Origin: Metopolophium dirhodum
Lineage: Eukaryota; Arthropoda; Insecta; Hemiptera; Aphididae
DNA: 64,000 bases
Direction: 5' to 3'
Assembly (NCBI RefSeq): GCF_019925205.1
Contig: NC_083561.1
Coordinates: forward strand, 23,993,217 to 24,057,216
In this document: piece by piece, positions 27,001 to 40,652 of the stretch
How positions within the stretch are numbered: the stretch's first letter is position 1
Layout of the letters: each line of letters opens with the position of its first letter
The notes under the pieces: generated by a model
What the model was told of the DNA's origin: nothing
Seen by the model: the letters and a program-made list of their open reading frames with translations, nothing else
The model's database searches: none
Program-made: the position numbers and the translations under genes

Positions 27001-27640
27001 AACATTTCGCGGCGCGGGGTGAAAAACGAATAGAAAAGAAAAACAATAATGTACACACGCACTGCAGCAGACTCCGCAGACCGAATCTCGTTTGTGTCGA
27101 AATTAATTGTCTGATCGGGGAGGCCTCGGGTCGTTAAGCATCGTGGAAAATTATAACTGTCTCCGCGCGTCGAGCGTCTTTTGCGGCGGCGGTGCGCCTA
27201 AACTATACTACAGGGGTTTTCCGGTTTTCGTTGTTGTCGTGAATCGTATTAACGTAATATTTTTTTTTTGTTTACATTCGTTTTCAACGAGCTTCATAAT
27301 AATGATTATTATTATACCATATAATAATGATTATCGTATTACGTACACTTCGACGCGGTCGTGTTGTTTATGTTGTATTATACTTAGGTACCTATACCTA
27401 ACTAGGGCACGCGTGTATACATCTTATGGTTACATTTTAGCGGAGCATATTATGAAAAAAAGCTTTGTGCCGTATTTAACGGATTTCGTGTCGTCGACGG
27501 TACAAGTTATAAAACGTATCAAAATATTATAATATAGATATTATAAGTATAAGGTTATATACTTATAATAGGTACATAATATACGTTCAGCCCGGAGCTC
27601 AGCGAAGTCAAATGGACACGAGTTCGTTTCCGACTATATG
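24030..27640. other. Gene-free region with a GC island at its end
   Basis: Mostly AT-rich to 26570, with a weak fused-splice lookalike on the minus strand, CATTTTCAG|GTTAGT (junction 25535/25534). A CpG-rich island occupies about 26690-27200, including GCGCGGGCGAGGGGACCCCC near 26730; no exon was identified in it. A GTGTGTATATACACAC palindrome lies at 26925-26940. Confidence 0.45.
24457..24482 (+). repeat. (TTA)n microsatellite
   Basis: About eight TTA units in otherwise mixed sequence. Similar short TTA/ATA runs occur at 30171-30192 and 39416-39432. Confidence 0.93.
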
Positions 27641-27642
27641 AG

Positions 27643-27768
27643 CAGTGGCGTCATTTCAGTTTCTAACAGAGGGGGGAACAAGTTTTTCATCAGCCCAAAT
27701 GGGTAACTGGCTGTTAAAATCAGATATGAGGAAATGCCCACTTTGCGTCCCACCAAATGACGCCACTG
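27643..27768. mobile_element. Short MITE-like element with perfect 14-bp terminal inverted repeats
   Basis: CAGTGGCGTCATTT at 27643-27656 is the exact reverse complement of AAATGACGCCACTG at 27755-27768. The 126-bp unit has no coding capacity. Inverted repeats starting CAGTGGC resemble hAT-type non-autonomous elements. The flanks ACTATATGAG and ACTATAAG are similar but not identical, so a decayed target-site duplication is possible. It is more GC-balanced than its surroundings. Confidence 0.7.
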
Positions 27769-30300
27769 ACTATAAGCCTATATATACCTAGGTACCTGGT
27801 ACCTACATATATGAATACATGATAAAATTATTATTTACGCTGCATTTTTAGCGTCACGATAGAGTGTACCTTATACCTAGCTAACCGGCGTGGATATACA
27901 CACACGTCGTCTGTTTCTCGAAAACTAGATGTGTATATTTTTATTGACGCTTCAAGGGCAACGCCGTAAATTTATTATTCTTATGACGACAGCGCATTGT
28001 TGCATAACGACTATAACGAGACACTAGCAGCTTTATTATATAGTAGAGGTACTTACACATATTACGCACTAAAGTTGGTATTCCAACAGATCGGTACACA
28101 TATTGTTATTATAGAAGGTACCTATAATATTACTGGCGGGTTAAAGTGCTTACTAACCTCCTCGCATATATAAAATAATATATAACGTATAACTCTGAAA
28201 AAACCATACCGATACTAAACTCGTATACCTCACACACTCACAGCTTTATATTAATGGACCGTTATCAAAATAAATTCATAAGAATATATAATATTGTATC
28301 ACATTATCATGTATTGCAGATGAAAAGAATTTCAACACGATTAATGAAAGTTTATACGAATAATTGTTGAATGCGCATACCGACATACTTTCAATTATAT
28401 AATATATCTAACGCTAAGTCATAAAAGAACAACTATGCGTGGCGGTTGATATTCGGACAAAAACGACTGAATAATTATTTACGAGATTCGTTATAGAATG
28501 TACGGTAAATTAGATTTTGAAAAGAAAATGTATAGTATTTTAATGAATAATTTACAATACATCAACATTATTCATATTGCATACAACATTATATCGAATA
28601 CATATAATTATTATACCTATATTCTCAATTATTAAGAATTTCCATGGACTCCAACTGATATCTATATGAAGATAACAAAAATAATTACTTATATAGTTAT
28701 ATATCATCAAATTTAATTAAAAAATAAAACACCTTATATTGAAAATATCCAAAAACAAATAATATTTTAATATCCTGCAGAGGTGTTAATGTAAAACCAT
28801 TTTTTATGATAAGTCCATTTTAAAAATATTTACAATGATTAATTATTCTTTACTGATATTAAAGAACCGAAAAATATTCATTATTTAATATTTAAGTACA
28901 TAATATACTCTAATTAAAATATTTCTCATAGTAAAATATATCATGATTGATTCGGGTTAAATGTAGTGGCGTATGACCTATGATCTTGATCTATACCCGA
29001 TTCAACTCGTAGGCAATTTCCAAATTAAATTTTCTTTCAAACTCCTCAATTTTATAGTTCCAAGCAATAAACTTTATAAAACAAAAAAGCATCAGATAAT
29101 AGACCGTGTTAGTATAACATGTAGGTCGCGTTTTTATTTTTTTAATTAATGGTAAACTATAATAACATTTAACTCTATTAATTAACGTAATATTATATAG
29201 CGTAACAATTACACGCATGTGTCCATACCATAAACATGTATAGGTATCTCTAACACACCCAACACTTCAGTAACATCATCTTTACTTCATTGTAATTCAC
29301 CGCATAAGTAAAGTGAAATTGAAATATGGTCTATATAATATATTATTATTCATCAAAGTGATTAAGCGCCGCTGTGCGTCGAAATCCGAACGAAACGAAA
29401 CTTTATTATTTTATACTTTTATGTTTGTTTAAAACACCTATTTTAATACGCTTTCCAGACATGATCTATGTGTTTATTAATTCATGGCGATAACAAATAC
29501 TACGATTACATGACGCCTATATTTATGGTATTTATGCGCAGAAAATGTATAGATACAGCGATTTGTATCGCAATTGTGAGTAATAAATTTATCATTAAAT
29601 AATGCGGCTGTACGCCGTACGTCATGACGATGGTTCGAAATATTATAACAAACTTGAGCCTATGGATGGAACTAACAAAAAATAAATGTACTTACTTAGG
29701 TACATAATATTATAATTACTACCAGTAAATAATAATGGTAACACTAAAACACTGAAAAAAAAAGGTATTGTAATATAAATCTCCTGGAATATAAATGAAA
29801 AACGTAGATAACGTATATTTGTAGGCGTATTTATAATAATAATTCGTTATTGTTATGCGCGTTTATGAGACAAATGTATTGAAACAATAATTATATTATG
29901 TACGGTAGAAACGGACCTGAAAACAAAAAAACCGGTTCTCGGACACGATTGAGCTATCAGACGAGAAAATATAGATAGGTATATATTATGTTTAATAATA
30001 ACGAAAACCCTTCGCGCGACAACGACGTTCTCACCGTGGCCAATCGTCCCTCGCCGAGCGCGAGCATATCGTATAATGATGTTATAATTATTATGCACGA
30101 TACACATAATATTATTATTATTATATATACACGTATAGTGTAGTAGATACGTCCGACACCCATTATAACATATTATTATTATTATTATTATGAACTGTTT
30201 CGATATCCGGATGGGGTTGACAAGGTCGTTTTCCATCTTGTTCGCTAATTATTATTATACATAATAACAATAATTTATGCAATATATAATATTATTATTG
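27769..30300. other. Gene-free AT-rich region
   Basis: Featureless except for a good acceptor lookalike on the minus strand, GGTTTTTTTGTTTTCAG|GTCC (AG at 29918-29917), and a TTA run at 30171. No paired donor was found for a convincing exon. Confidence 0.5.
30171..30192 (+). repeat. (TTA)n microsatellite, short
   Basis: Seven TTA units just below the 30.3 kb GC island. Confidence 0.9.
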
Positions 30301-30329
30301 TTACAAAAGGCCGAAACGAATTTACCTGT

Positions 30330-31112
<783 letters not shown>

Positions 31113-31114
31113 GA

Positions 31115-34100
31115 CACCGAGACTATAATAATATATGACATGGGATATATATATTATATAGGTATATAATACATAGGCATCACGACGATAGTAAATGTAT
31201 TTTTGTATTGTATTGTATTGTATTTTTTTTTTTTGTAGAGGAAGTACCGTATACCTATGTACGAGACTTGATCCTCCCTTATTATTATTATACATGCACG
31301 ATTCCGATAGGAAAAAAATAGTATATCTCTCCTATATATTATATCCCCGTACGAAATATGAATATAATACACTGCAGACCCTTATTCTATAGATTTTTCC
31401 CCTCTGCAGCTTAACGTTGAAATAGGTATTTAGGTACGTGATGAGAATAGGATAGAACTAATTATATAAATCTACAAATATTTACATTATTTAGGTATTT
31501 TTTTTATGTTATAATATCGTATGATAATTTTGAAATCGTTCAAAGAGGTTATAGGTACATATGATATAATCATATAAATATTATTAATTTGTTCTTACTA
31601 CACGTATCCACCAAGTCAAATGCGTTTTTGATATTGGATATTTGAGTGCTACTTTTCGTTAGAGTATAAGGCTTGTCCTAAGCTTAAAAACATATTATAA
31701 TTATTACATAGGTAAGTACGCTGTTGTAATTCGTTCTCCAACTTTTGCCCATATTTTCGATATTTTGCTATTACTGTAGTTCTACGTTTAAAATTTAAAT
31801 TGTATTAAAATCTTTATTAATCTCAACAAATATGGCAACGAGTGGGTGAACGAATTCTTCGATATACGAGCAGCTTTCACTATCCTGTTGTCAAAAGGTT
31901 CACATGTTAAAGGTAGGTACGCGTATAAATAAATTTATAAAAATAAAAATTTGGCATTATTAACTCCGGCTGCAGTTTTAATAAGCACCCGTGTAATAGT
32001 TTTGGCAAAAAAAAAATCCAATTATGAATCAAAAGCGTTTGCTCATTATATTATGCTATATATACATGACATAATATTACATGATTTTTTTTTAGTATTC
32101 CAATTCCATATAGTATTATACAACACGCCTTCAGCGAAACGTACCGCATAGGATGCGGCGAGTGTACGAGGAGTCTTACGCGGTGGAAGAACGCACGAAA
32201 AATAAAACAATTTTTTTGCGCCGCCGTGGTACGGTGGTTTTTTTATTGTATGCGACGTTTCTCTCGGCCAAATTGTCAAGTCTGGTTTTATTTCTATATT
32301 TTGCCGCCAAACATACTTGGCACTGATTGTGGACATTCGTATATATATATGTATATCATATATACGCACGCTCGGGCGATTTCCCGTCCACACCCAACGC
32401 TGCTGAACGCCGAAAAGTATTTATTATGTTCTTGTTTCTACGAGTATATAGGTTGTAAAATTGTATACAATGATACTATCAAATAAAGTGCGCTATGGGT
32501 TGTCTTAAATAATATCAAAAATGTATGCCTATAAGGACTAGGGAGTGTCCTTAGCAGTATATTTTACGTTTCGGTATTAACGCGAAAAATGTCAACCCGT
32601 CAAAAATGTTTCGTGAAATCGATCTTGAAACATAATCGTAGGCGCGTATATATTATTATAATACTTGCAGTGAAATGTGTGGAAAACTCGATTTCCGTTC
32701 CATGACATCGAGATACCCATATTGGTACACACCGTATAAAAGGGGTAATAATTATATTAATGTGTATACTATATGATATTATTATATATATGTAGGTACG
32801 CAGAAACATTCGTCTCGCACGGTCACACGATATACGCGGTCGATAAGAATATTATGGTTTTATTATTGTTGTTTTTTTATTTCCACACACAACATTATTA
32901 CTGCTCAGAAAAAATTCCGTTGGCGCGATTAAACAGAGGCCGCCGGCCGCATACTTAATTGTACTGCTACAGTTGCTCAGATGAACGGAATAATCGTAAA
33001 TAAAAATAAAAATATAATTAGATATCAGCACAGATCATGGAGTTCAGGAATTTAAAAGTATTCGACTGTTGTACGTGGTTTTAAAGTCTACTAGTATTGT
33101 TTTGACGCCGTGTTGTAAATTGTATTTTGTAATGATATATTCGACTGGTGTAAAAATAAAATTATAAATTACCAATATGAAAATTTTAAGAATCCTCCGA
33201 GGTTTGGTAGTTTTAAAACTTCCCAAAGAGTGCGGGAAAAAATCAGTGGAAGAAACTTTAAACCGTCCGTTTTTAGATAGGAAAATATAATGGTTTCGTG
33301 ATTCAGTCGGTAACTCTTGAGCCAAAAACTTTCTAATAAATAACTATATCACTTACAAACAAATTTAGAGTGCATTTGTTTTGTTATATATATAAATTAC
33401 ATTTCTTTGTCGTTATGGAACTTTCGGTGTTTCACGTAAGTTTTTATTCGTACATGCGTACTTTAAGCTGCGATATTCTTAAAGTGTTTTACACTTAAAA
33501 ACCTTCCGATAACACATATTAGACAATAGTTTTGGTTTTAAAAATTAAATTTCATTATTTCCGATAGAATAATCTACAACAACGATTTTTATAGAAACTG
33601 GGCCGAATTAAAGATCACCGATGCATTTGTATTTTGTACTATAATAATTAATAGTAAACGCACTTATTACTAAGTTCTCCGTTCCGCCTAATATAGAGGG
33701 GGGATAAGCACATCGCCGTCGTCTTTATGCGAAGCCACATAAAGAGTTCTAGGGACACCCTTTAACAAATATGTCCCCTATTATACGCGCGCACGACATA
33801 ATAATACTAATATATTTCCTCTACTCGAAAAACACCTTTCGATTTCATACACGCCATCGTCGCCGTGACACATATTATATTATTACCGTACACGTTTTCA
33901 ATAGCTATCTAATTTTTATCTAATACCTACAATAATATAATATTACAAAAGGAGGCGGACGCGCGTCGCGCAGTTTTTATTTTTCGTCCAACTGTGAGAA
34001 CTTGCAGCAATTAAATACATTTCATTCCAACCCGTAGATACGCTTTATGTATATACATGCATATATATATATATATATACATAATAACATAACACGTTCG

Positions 34101-35440
34101 TGTGGCGCGTTAATTCGATTAATTATTTATGAACGGGACACTTCCTTATTCGAATCGCTGTACGCGCACACACACCACTGCAACAGCAGTCGTATATTCG
34201 ATCGGACCGGACGTGCTTTTATACGACTCGTTTAACAGGGCGCATTATCGTTATTATTATTATTAAACACACACGATTTCCAATTGCGCAAAGATAAACC
34301 GCACGCTAGTTACCTATATTCATAATGATATATCTCGTATATTTTCAAAATCTGCACGCACGCTTATTCACATTTAAAAACGCTTGCACACATAAACCCT
34401 AAACGCGATTTAAATGATTGACCCGACAACTTATTTACACAATCATAATATTTTGAATCGAAAAATTATTTAGCCTGCATAATGTTATAATACTAATTAA
34501 CTGATTTTTAAAAGTTATGATAGTATTGTAAGTTGTTGACATTTATTGATAGTTATTGATAGTGATTGTGCGTCCGGTTAAAAAAAAGTTCACTTATTAT
34601 TATATTCTAAAACAAATTGTTTACTTCTGTTAAACGCGAGAAGCATATATATTATACATCATAATGTCGTATGAAATCTACATCAGGTGAATATAAACTG
34701 TTATATTATAAAGTGATGCGTATGCATTCTATCCACTGCGAGTGGCAATGGAATTATGGCATCGTACCATATAGTATATAGACGACAACAAATGTTTAAT
34801 ATTCTACAATGTTCACGAATAACTGATCTTGTTTTTATTTGCGCGTTTTACAAAATTAGCGTTTGTCTTTATTAAAATAAACAATATAATATTAATGGTT
34901 TCCTAGAAACACTCTTTTGTTGTACAATATTTATCTATAATAACGATAATATTATGTGTATATTTTTTTATCTATCGGAAAAATAAAAATATTAATAATT
35001 AATAAGTTACCTAAATCGCATTTAATGCATTCGGAAATTCCTATAAATTTCACGTGTATATGTAGTACCTGCTTTTATTAATTTTTTATAAAAATATTAA
35101 CAACTGCTTACAATTTTTAAAAATCAGATAAAGTATTATAACACGTTATTGCAATGTGTTGAATATTATATTGCTAGAAGTTACAATTAAATTAGGCAGG
35201 AACACAAAAAATTAGTTTTAATCCATTATTAGCATTAAAACGCTAAAATATAAATTTCCACAGCGCTTAATATACAGCTAGCGGTGATTATTTCTACCCA
35301 ATATCAAAAATGTTGGAAATAACTTCCGTCTTGTGTAGGCAATCATAATCAGTGACCCGTTGTATTTTTGAAAATATCATCATTATTCACCCACTCACGT
35401 ATAATTTACCTACTTAAAGGTATCTTTAATATTCGGAAAA
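31115..35440. other. Gene-free AT-rich region
   Basis: Low-complexity AT-rich DNA with short T-runs and the AT tract at 34061. Slightly GC-richer at 32145-32300 and 33660-33730. Nothing else seen. Confidence 0.5.
34061..34079 (+). repeat. (AT)n tract
   Basis: Nineteen bases of AT alternation in gene-free sequence. Confidence 0.85.
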
Positions 35441-35455
35441 TTATGTGCGACTTAC

Positions 35456-35900
35456 CCCACGACGTAAACGAATGACAAATCCTGCGTCGGCGGCGGCGGA
35501 CAGACGACACGCGGACGACGACGACGGGAAATTCCGCGGAGACATAATACTACCAACACCGCGAACGACGGTCACCGGTGTTGTGACGCGGTGAAGGCGA
35601 CAGCCGAAGACGACGACGACGACGACAATCGCGGACACACCGCCCCGCGCCCCCACACACGGGACCTGCCAATCAATGTTCATTTCATGGCTATTGAACG
35701 GCGGAGAAGAATGAACGGGAGACCGGACGAAAAGGAGAAGAATAACAACGACGACGACGGCGACTACGACGAGAAGAGGAGGATAGACCGCGCAGCAACG
35801 TCTTCGGGCTGCGTCTGCCAGGTGTCGCGTCCACCCACGCACGGGGGTCGGGCCTTGACGACGACACAATGCACCGGCCGCCGCAGGGTATACGCGGACT
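35456..35900 (-). other. Candidate 5' noncoding exon / CpG island with consensus donor
   Basis: A GC-rich island stands out from AT-rich flanks. On the minus strand it ends at GTCGTGGG|GTAAGTCGCAC (last base 35456, GT at 35455-35454), after which composition falls back to AT-rich. It contains CGACGA runs (35606-35626, 35749-35775). A GC-rich block closed by a GTAAGT donor on the Antp strand fits an alternative first exon, but no promoter element or second acceptor was identified, and the long open frame through it shows no known protein. Confidence 0.3.
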
Positions 35901-35904
35901 CACG

Positions 35905-38900
35905 TAGGTATATAATATAGCTGGTATATAAACAGAGGTATATAAACCAGGTATTGTGCATGCCTAATATATTCCAAGATTATTATTGTTATTGGGTTCA
36001 TTCATCATCGCCGCCCGAGCCGGGGAGAGGGAGACGTGGATAGCTGGTGCGCAACGAGTCTAACCCGCGGCAACCTGGGAGACGTGCATTTTTTTTTTCG
36101 TTTTTCTCTCTTTGTTTTTTGGACATTTTTGCCCCGACGGTGTATTCTGGCATCGTAACGTCTAAATACTTTTGGCCGCGTGTGTATATGCCTATTGCCT
36201 ATACAATATATATATAGCATTTGCACCCCGCGGGGTGAAATATCCCGAAAATATATGTGTGCGCGTCGTTTTTCAGCTTAGTCAATGTCAAAACGAAATC
36301 TAACGCGTGTGCTGTGAACGTAGGAATATTACAGTACATGTATACAACATACATATTGTATATGTGTATAAGGGAGCCCCGGGACACGTGAGAAATTAAC
36401 TGACTATATACAATCGACAAGATGGCGGGTATACGAGAGATGCCACTGCTGCAGCAGAGACAAAACTATATTCATTTTTTTTTCTACCGAAAGACGAAAA
36501 TTATGCTTACTATATTATTACACAAGTTCATGTCCTAGTCTACGCAGTCGTTCGCACGCACGGTTGCTTTTCCAGCATATGCAGTGTATAAGTATATAAT
36601 TAAATAATTTATTATACCTATAATGTTTAGTGCTAATGTCACAAGCATGAACTAGATGACAAAAAGGTATTTTTATAACTGTTATATAGATCAAAGTAAA
36701 ACTCGTTTCGGAAATCCGTTAAAAATATACAAGTTTCTTCTTTGTTATTTGAGCGTAGATAGTCTGTTAATTTCGAATGAGAAAGAGAAAAAGTTTTCTT
36801 AGTTTTCAAATAAACTGAGATTTTTGGGATAATGTTATATTTATAAAACTTGTAGTTTAGATAAATAAATTATATTATAGGATTTTAAAAGAAAATTAAT
36901 TACAAACTATTTGAATACGTTTATAATTTTGATAGTGATTACACAAATAATAATAATTAAGTAAACAAACGAAATAATACTCACAAATACTTGTAAAAAT
37001 ATGTTCTCCTTTAATATTTATATATGTATATGCCATAAAAAAAAATGTATGATGTACCTAATAATTACAAAACACATTTTGGACTGAACCAAAATCATAT
37101 ATCCCTAAGTATGTCATATGTGAAAATAAAATCATACACACTTAAAATATCATAAAAATATAGTAAACATATTAAATTGATTATTGAGTTGGATTTGAAA
37201 TTTTAAAATGTAAACAGCTCATTTCTTATATTTTACACAATAACACTATAGATTTTTGTATATTATATTATAGGTATAGTAGTCATAAAATGTAATTAAA
37301 CTAAAACTAACTTACAATCAACTGAATATAAATTACTGCAGCGTGTTTCAATAAAGCTGTTACACTTCATATATTTTATTATTGTTGTACCTATGTCATA
37401 TTCGTATAAATAATATATCAAAATAAATTGTGATTATAGGAAATTAAAGAACCTATAATTCAGGTGAGATCGATTTATATTTTTGAAGCACCACATTAGA
37501 AATCTGGAAACTGTTTGCGGGCCATCAAAAATGATGAATATATAACACTCTAGAACGTATAATATTATCAGTTTAACTTTTTTTCTTGTCTGTGGGCCGG
37601 ATAAAGTTAGTTAACATAGTTACTAAATCATTTTAATTTTTTGATTTATATTATCCGTGCAAACATTCAGTTGAGCTTACAAATACTGTAAACCAATGGT
37701 ATTTTTCCCTACATTTTACGCAAAAACGATATTATGAAAACTAATAATGGCAGAGCATAAAATATTATATCTGTTTAATAACATTTTTAAACAAAAGTTA
37801 TATTTCATACTATTTTGTATTATTCTCATTTATTTTTAAGTGTTTATTTTTTAATTACAATATACATTTTTAGTTCCAAAGTCCAAAGCAGAATATTTTT
37901 CTGAGTAATTGTATTTAGGTATGGAAATCAAATTGCTAATGATCGGATAATTATTTATTAAATTAAAATGTACATATAATTAAATATTTTTCTCTAAGCT
38001 GGAATACGAAATTAAAAATGTACGTTGTCTTCCCAAGAAGTTAAAGATGATTATGAAGATATATAACCAAAAAATTAAAATGATAATTGAAAATTATTTT
38101 TTTAATGACAAACTTCAAAAAAAATAGTTCAAAAATAGTACTAGTTTTCGGAATAACTATTGTCTATTACACGTTATAAAATCACTGTACATATTAATTA
38201 AATAATATTATAGGTATAATATTTTATTTCATCACGTTCGAAATAAACGACACTAAACAAGAAGGTAGGTATAAGTATAACATGTATATGATTATAATAT
38301 TACTAGGTACACTATTCCTATATAATAAGTATCGTACACCGCCGCTTCCATTTATCAACTAATTGGCGTGTGGGAGAGAGAAAAGAAAAAAATAGGCAAT
38401 TTATTAATTATACTTTTTTGTTTCATCAACTCGCATGAACGTTATCACACATAATATACCAACACATAATAATATATACCTACACATATATACATTCCTC
38501 CACAGCAAACAAGCCCGATCGTTTTTTTTCGCGTTGAACACACGCACTGCAGACACTATTAATATGTGTATTTACGGGCCCGACATTATTTTTTTTCAGT
38601 TATATCCCGTGTTTAATTACCATCATCTGATAAAACAACAACACGCATTATTAAACGTAATGTCAGATCGATATCGTACGCGTTTATACGGCCCGTGGGC
38701 GCGTGGTGCATATTATATAATATATACCTACCAGCTATATATAAATGTTTTGTCAACGTAAAACCTCGTCCTCGTGTGTGTATAGGTATATCTACTTACA
38801 TTATATACCTAATATATACACACACTCACCGCCGGCAACACATTGATTCACCTGGTACACATGATAATAATATTAAAGCGAGATATCATACGTACCTATA

Positions 38901-40550
38901 TAGTATACAATAGAGAAACAATAATGTCAACAAATTTGCATACGCGCGCACGGGGTACTATATACAACACCGGCCGGCCTCAGGTAAGTGTGTTTGGGCA
39001 TGGAGGGCGGGGAGGTGTCTGTGCATTATTTTCATTGTTCCCTTTTTTTTTCGGTTTATTAGGTCGGTAAAATAAGCTTTTATATATCGTCTAACTCGCG
39101 CATATGTGTGTGTGTGTATGTGTCACGTGTGCTTGTGTGGGCGACAACTGGCGTGTGCCGCTGTCGGTCTGCCACAAATAAGCTCATTATATTATAATAT
39201 GGCTTTAATAATGATAATATTATGTTTAGACGACTGCTGCTGCAGCTAGTCCGACAAAATACGCGACCAATTTTCGTCGGAAACAATACGCAGGTTTGAC
39301 GGACGAACCGATATTGTCTTTACGCCTTTGTTTTGTTCGCGTCCACTGCAGCAGGACGGGACAGCCAAGCTGCAGCTATACGCTATAATTTTACGAGCAC
39401 ATAATAAACACTTGTATAATAATAATAATAATACGCAGTTTGTGAGAGACTCGTCGACAAATGTTTTTCGAGTACTCTCGTATTATTAACGAGCAAAGTT
39501 TATTTTTCTCGATTGTTCTCTCACCACCCCCACCACCATAGTTTTCCTCGTCATTACAACACGACGTTTTTTAATTCGACGAATAATTAGTCATTCTCTA
39601 TAGTCTAATTAAACATATTATATTAGTTAGTGCGTCTGCAGCGGTGCTAACCTTATAATTTTTGTTTATAATTCGACTTTATATCGTTAGCATATACACA
39701 ACAAACTGTCGTGCAGTCTAATTGCAGTGAATTTAATTAAATTACGTTGGGAAATAGTTCGCGCGACAAAATTAATGTAAAAATGATACATTGCCGTCGG
39801 TGTCATATAAATTTATACATATATACATATATACATAAATATATATATATATTATACATGCGCACGACGAACGTATGTTGCTTTTAATATTATTTGTATG
39901 TTCTTATTACACACCTATTATACGCATAATGTAACAAATAGGCAATTTCGGTGAAGGGAAATTTGAAAATCTCGTGTTTATAATGTAACATCAGACAAAT
40001 GCATCGCAGCGTGGGGAGGGGAGAAATGAAAATAAAACATGTTTAGTAGAAATATTGCGAAATGGCGGCCGTGTTACGCAATATTCGTCCGAAATTCCAT
40101 CCCTGCGGGTCGTTCATAATAATATACATATTAGGAGAAAGCCGGTCCACATGCGACGGCGGCAGCGTGTCACATGTCGTTTGCGGAAACGAGCCGTCAG
40201 GATTTTTGGACGTCCCTCACCACCCCCACCACAATTTAGACCAAATATATAGATTATAATATATCTCGTATATACAGCATACACTATAATATATTATACA
40301 GTGTGTATCACGAAAATGTGACATACAATGAAACGCGATTTCAATGTAAAAGTATATAATCTCTACGTGCGATACACTCAGTATAATATTATATAACTAC
40401 ACCCTGCAGCACGGTATATGGTGTGTACGTGCGTGAGTGCGTGTTTTCGCAACAGCCTAGTATATTATATTTTTATATACATAAATAATATGAATGTATA
40501 ATATATGTGTGTGATGGGTATGCAGACGAATCGATCGGCGTTCGCAAGTT
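35905..40550. other. Gene-free region with an AT desert
   Basis: A purine/pyrimidine-skewed patch lies at 36000-36200. The stretch 36600-38330 is AT-rich and featureless. A perfect donor-like CAG|GTAAGTGTG sits on the plus strand at 38981-38992. A GC-balanced patch at 40055-40240 ends the block. Confidence 0.5.
39416..39432 (+). repeat. (AAT)n microsatellite, short
   Basis: About five to six AAT units in gene-free sequence. Confidence 0.85.
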
Positions 40551-40560
40551 AAAATAAAAC

Positions 40561-40647
40561 GAGAGAGATATTTGATGTGTGTGCGTGTGCAATTGAGAGA
40601 GGGGGTAGGGCAGAAAGCAGGGTGAGATAGGGAGAGAGAAAAGAGAA
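40561..40647. promoter_or_regulatory. GAGA-motif cluster, possible GAGA-factor/Polycomb element
   Basis: GAGAGA motifs occur at 40561-40568, 40595-40602 and 40631-40647 within about 90 bases. GAGA-factor sites are a known component of Polycomb response elements and Hox promoters in Drosophila. I could not confirm accompanying Pho sites, and GA-rich sequence may simply be a simple repeat. Confidence 0.3.
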
Positions 40648-40652
40648 AAATG

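Noticed and set aside
35441..35869. 142-codon minus-strand ORF in the 35.5 kb island
   Set aside because: The poly-Val comes from CGA repeats, and the frame runs across a consensus splice donor; noncoding exon or island is a better reading.
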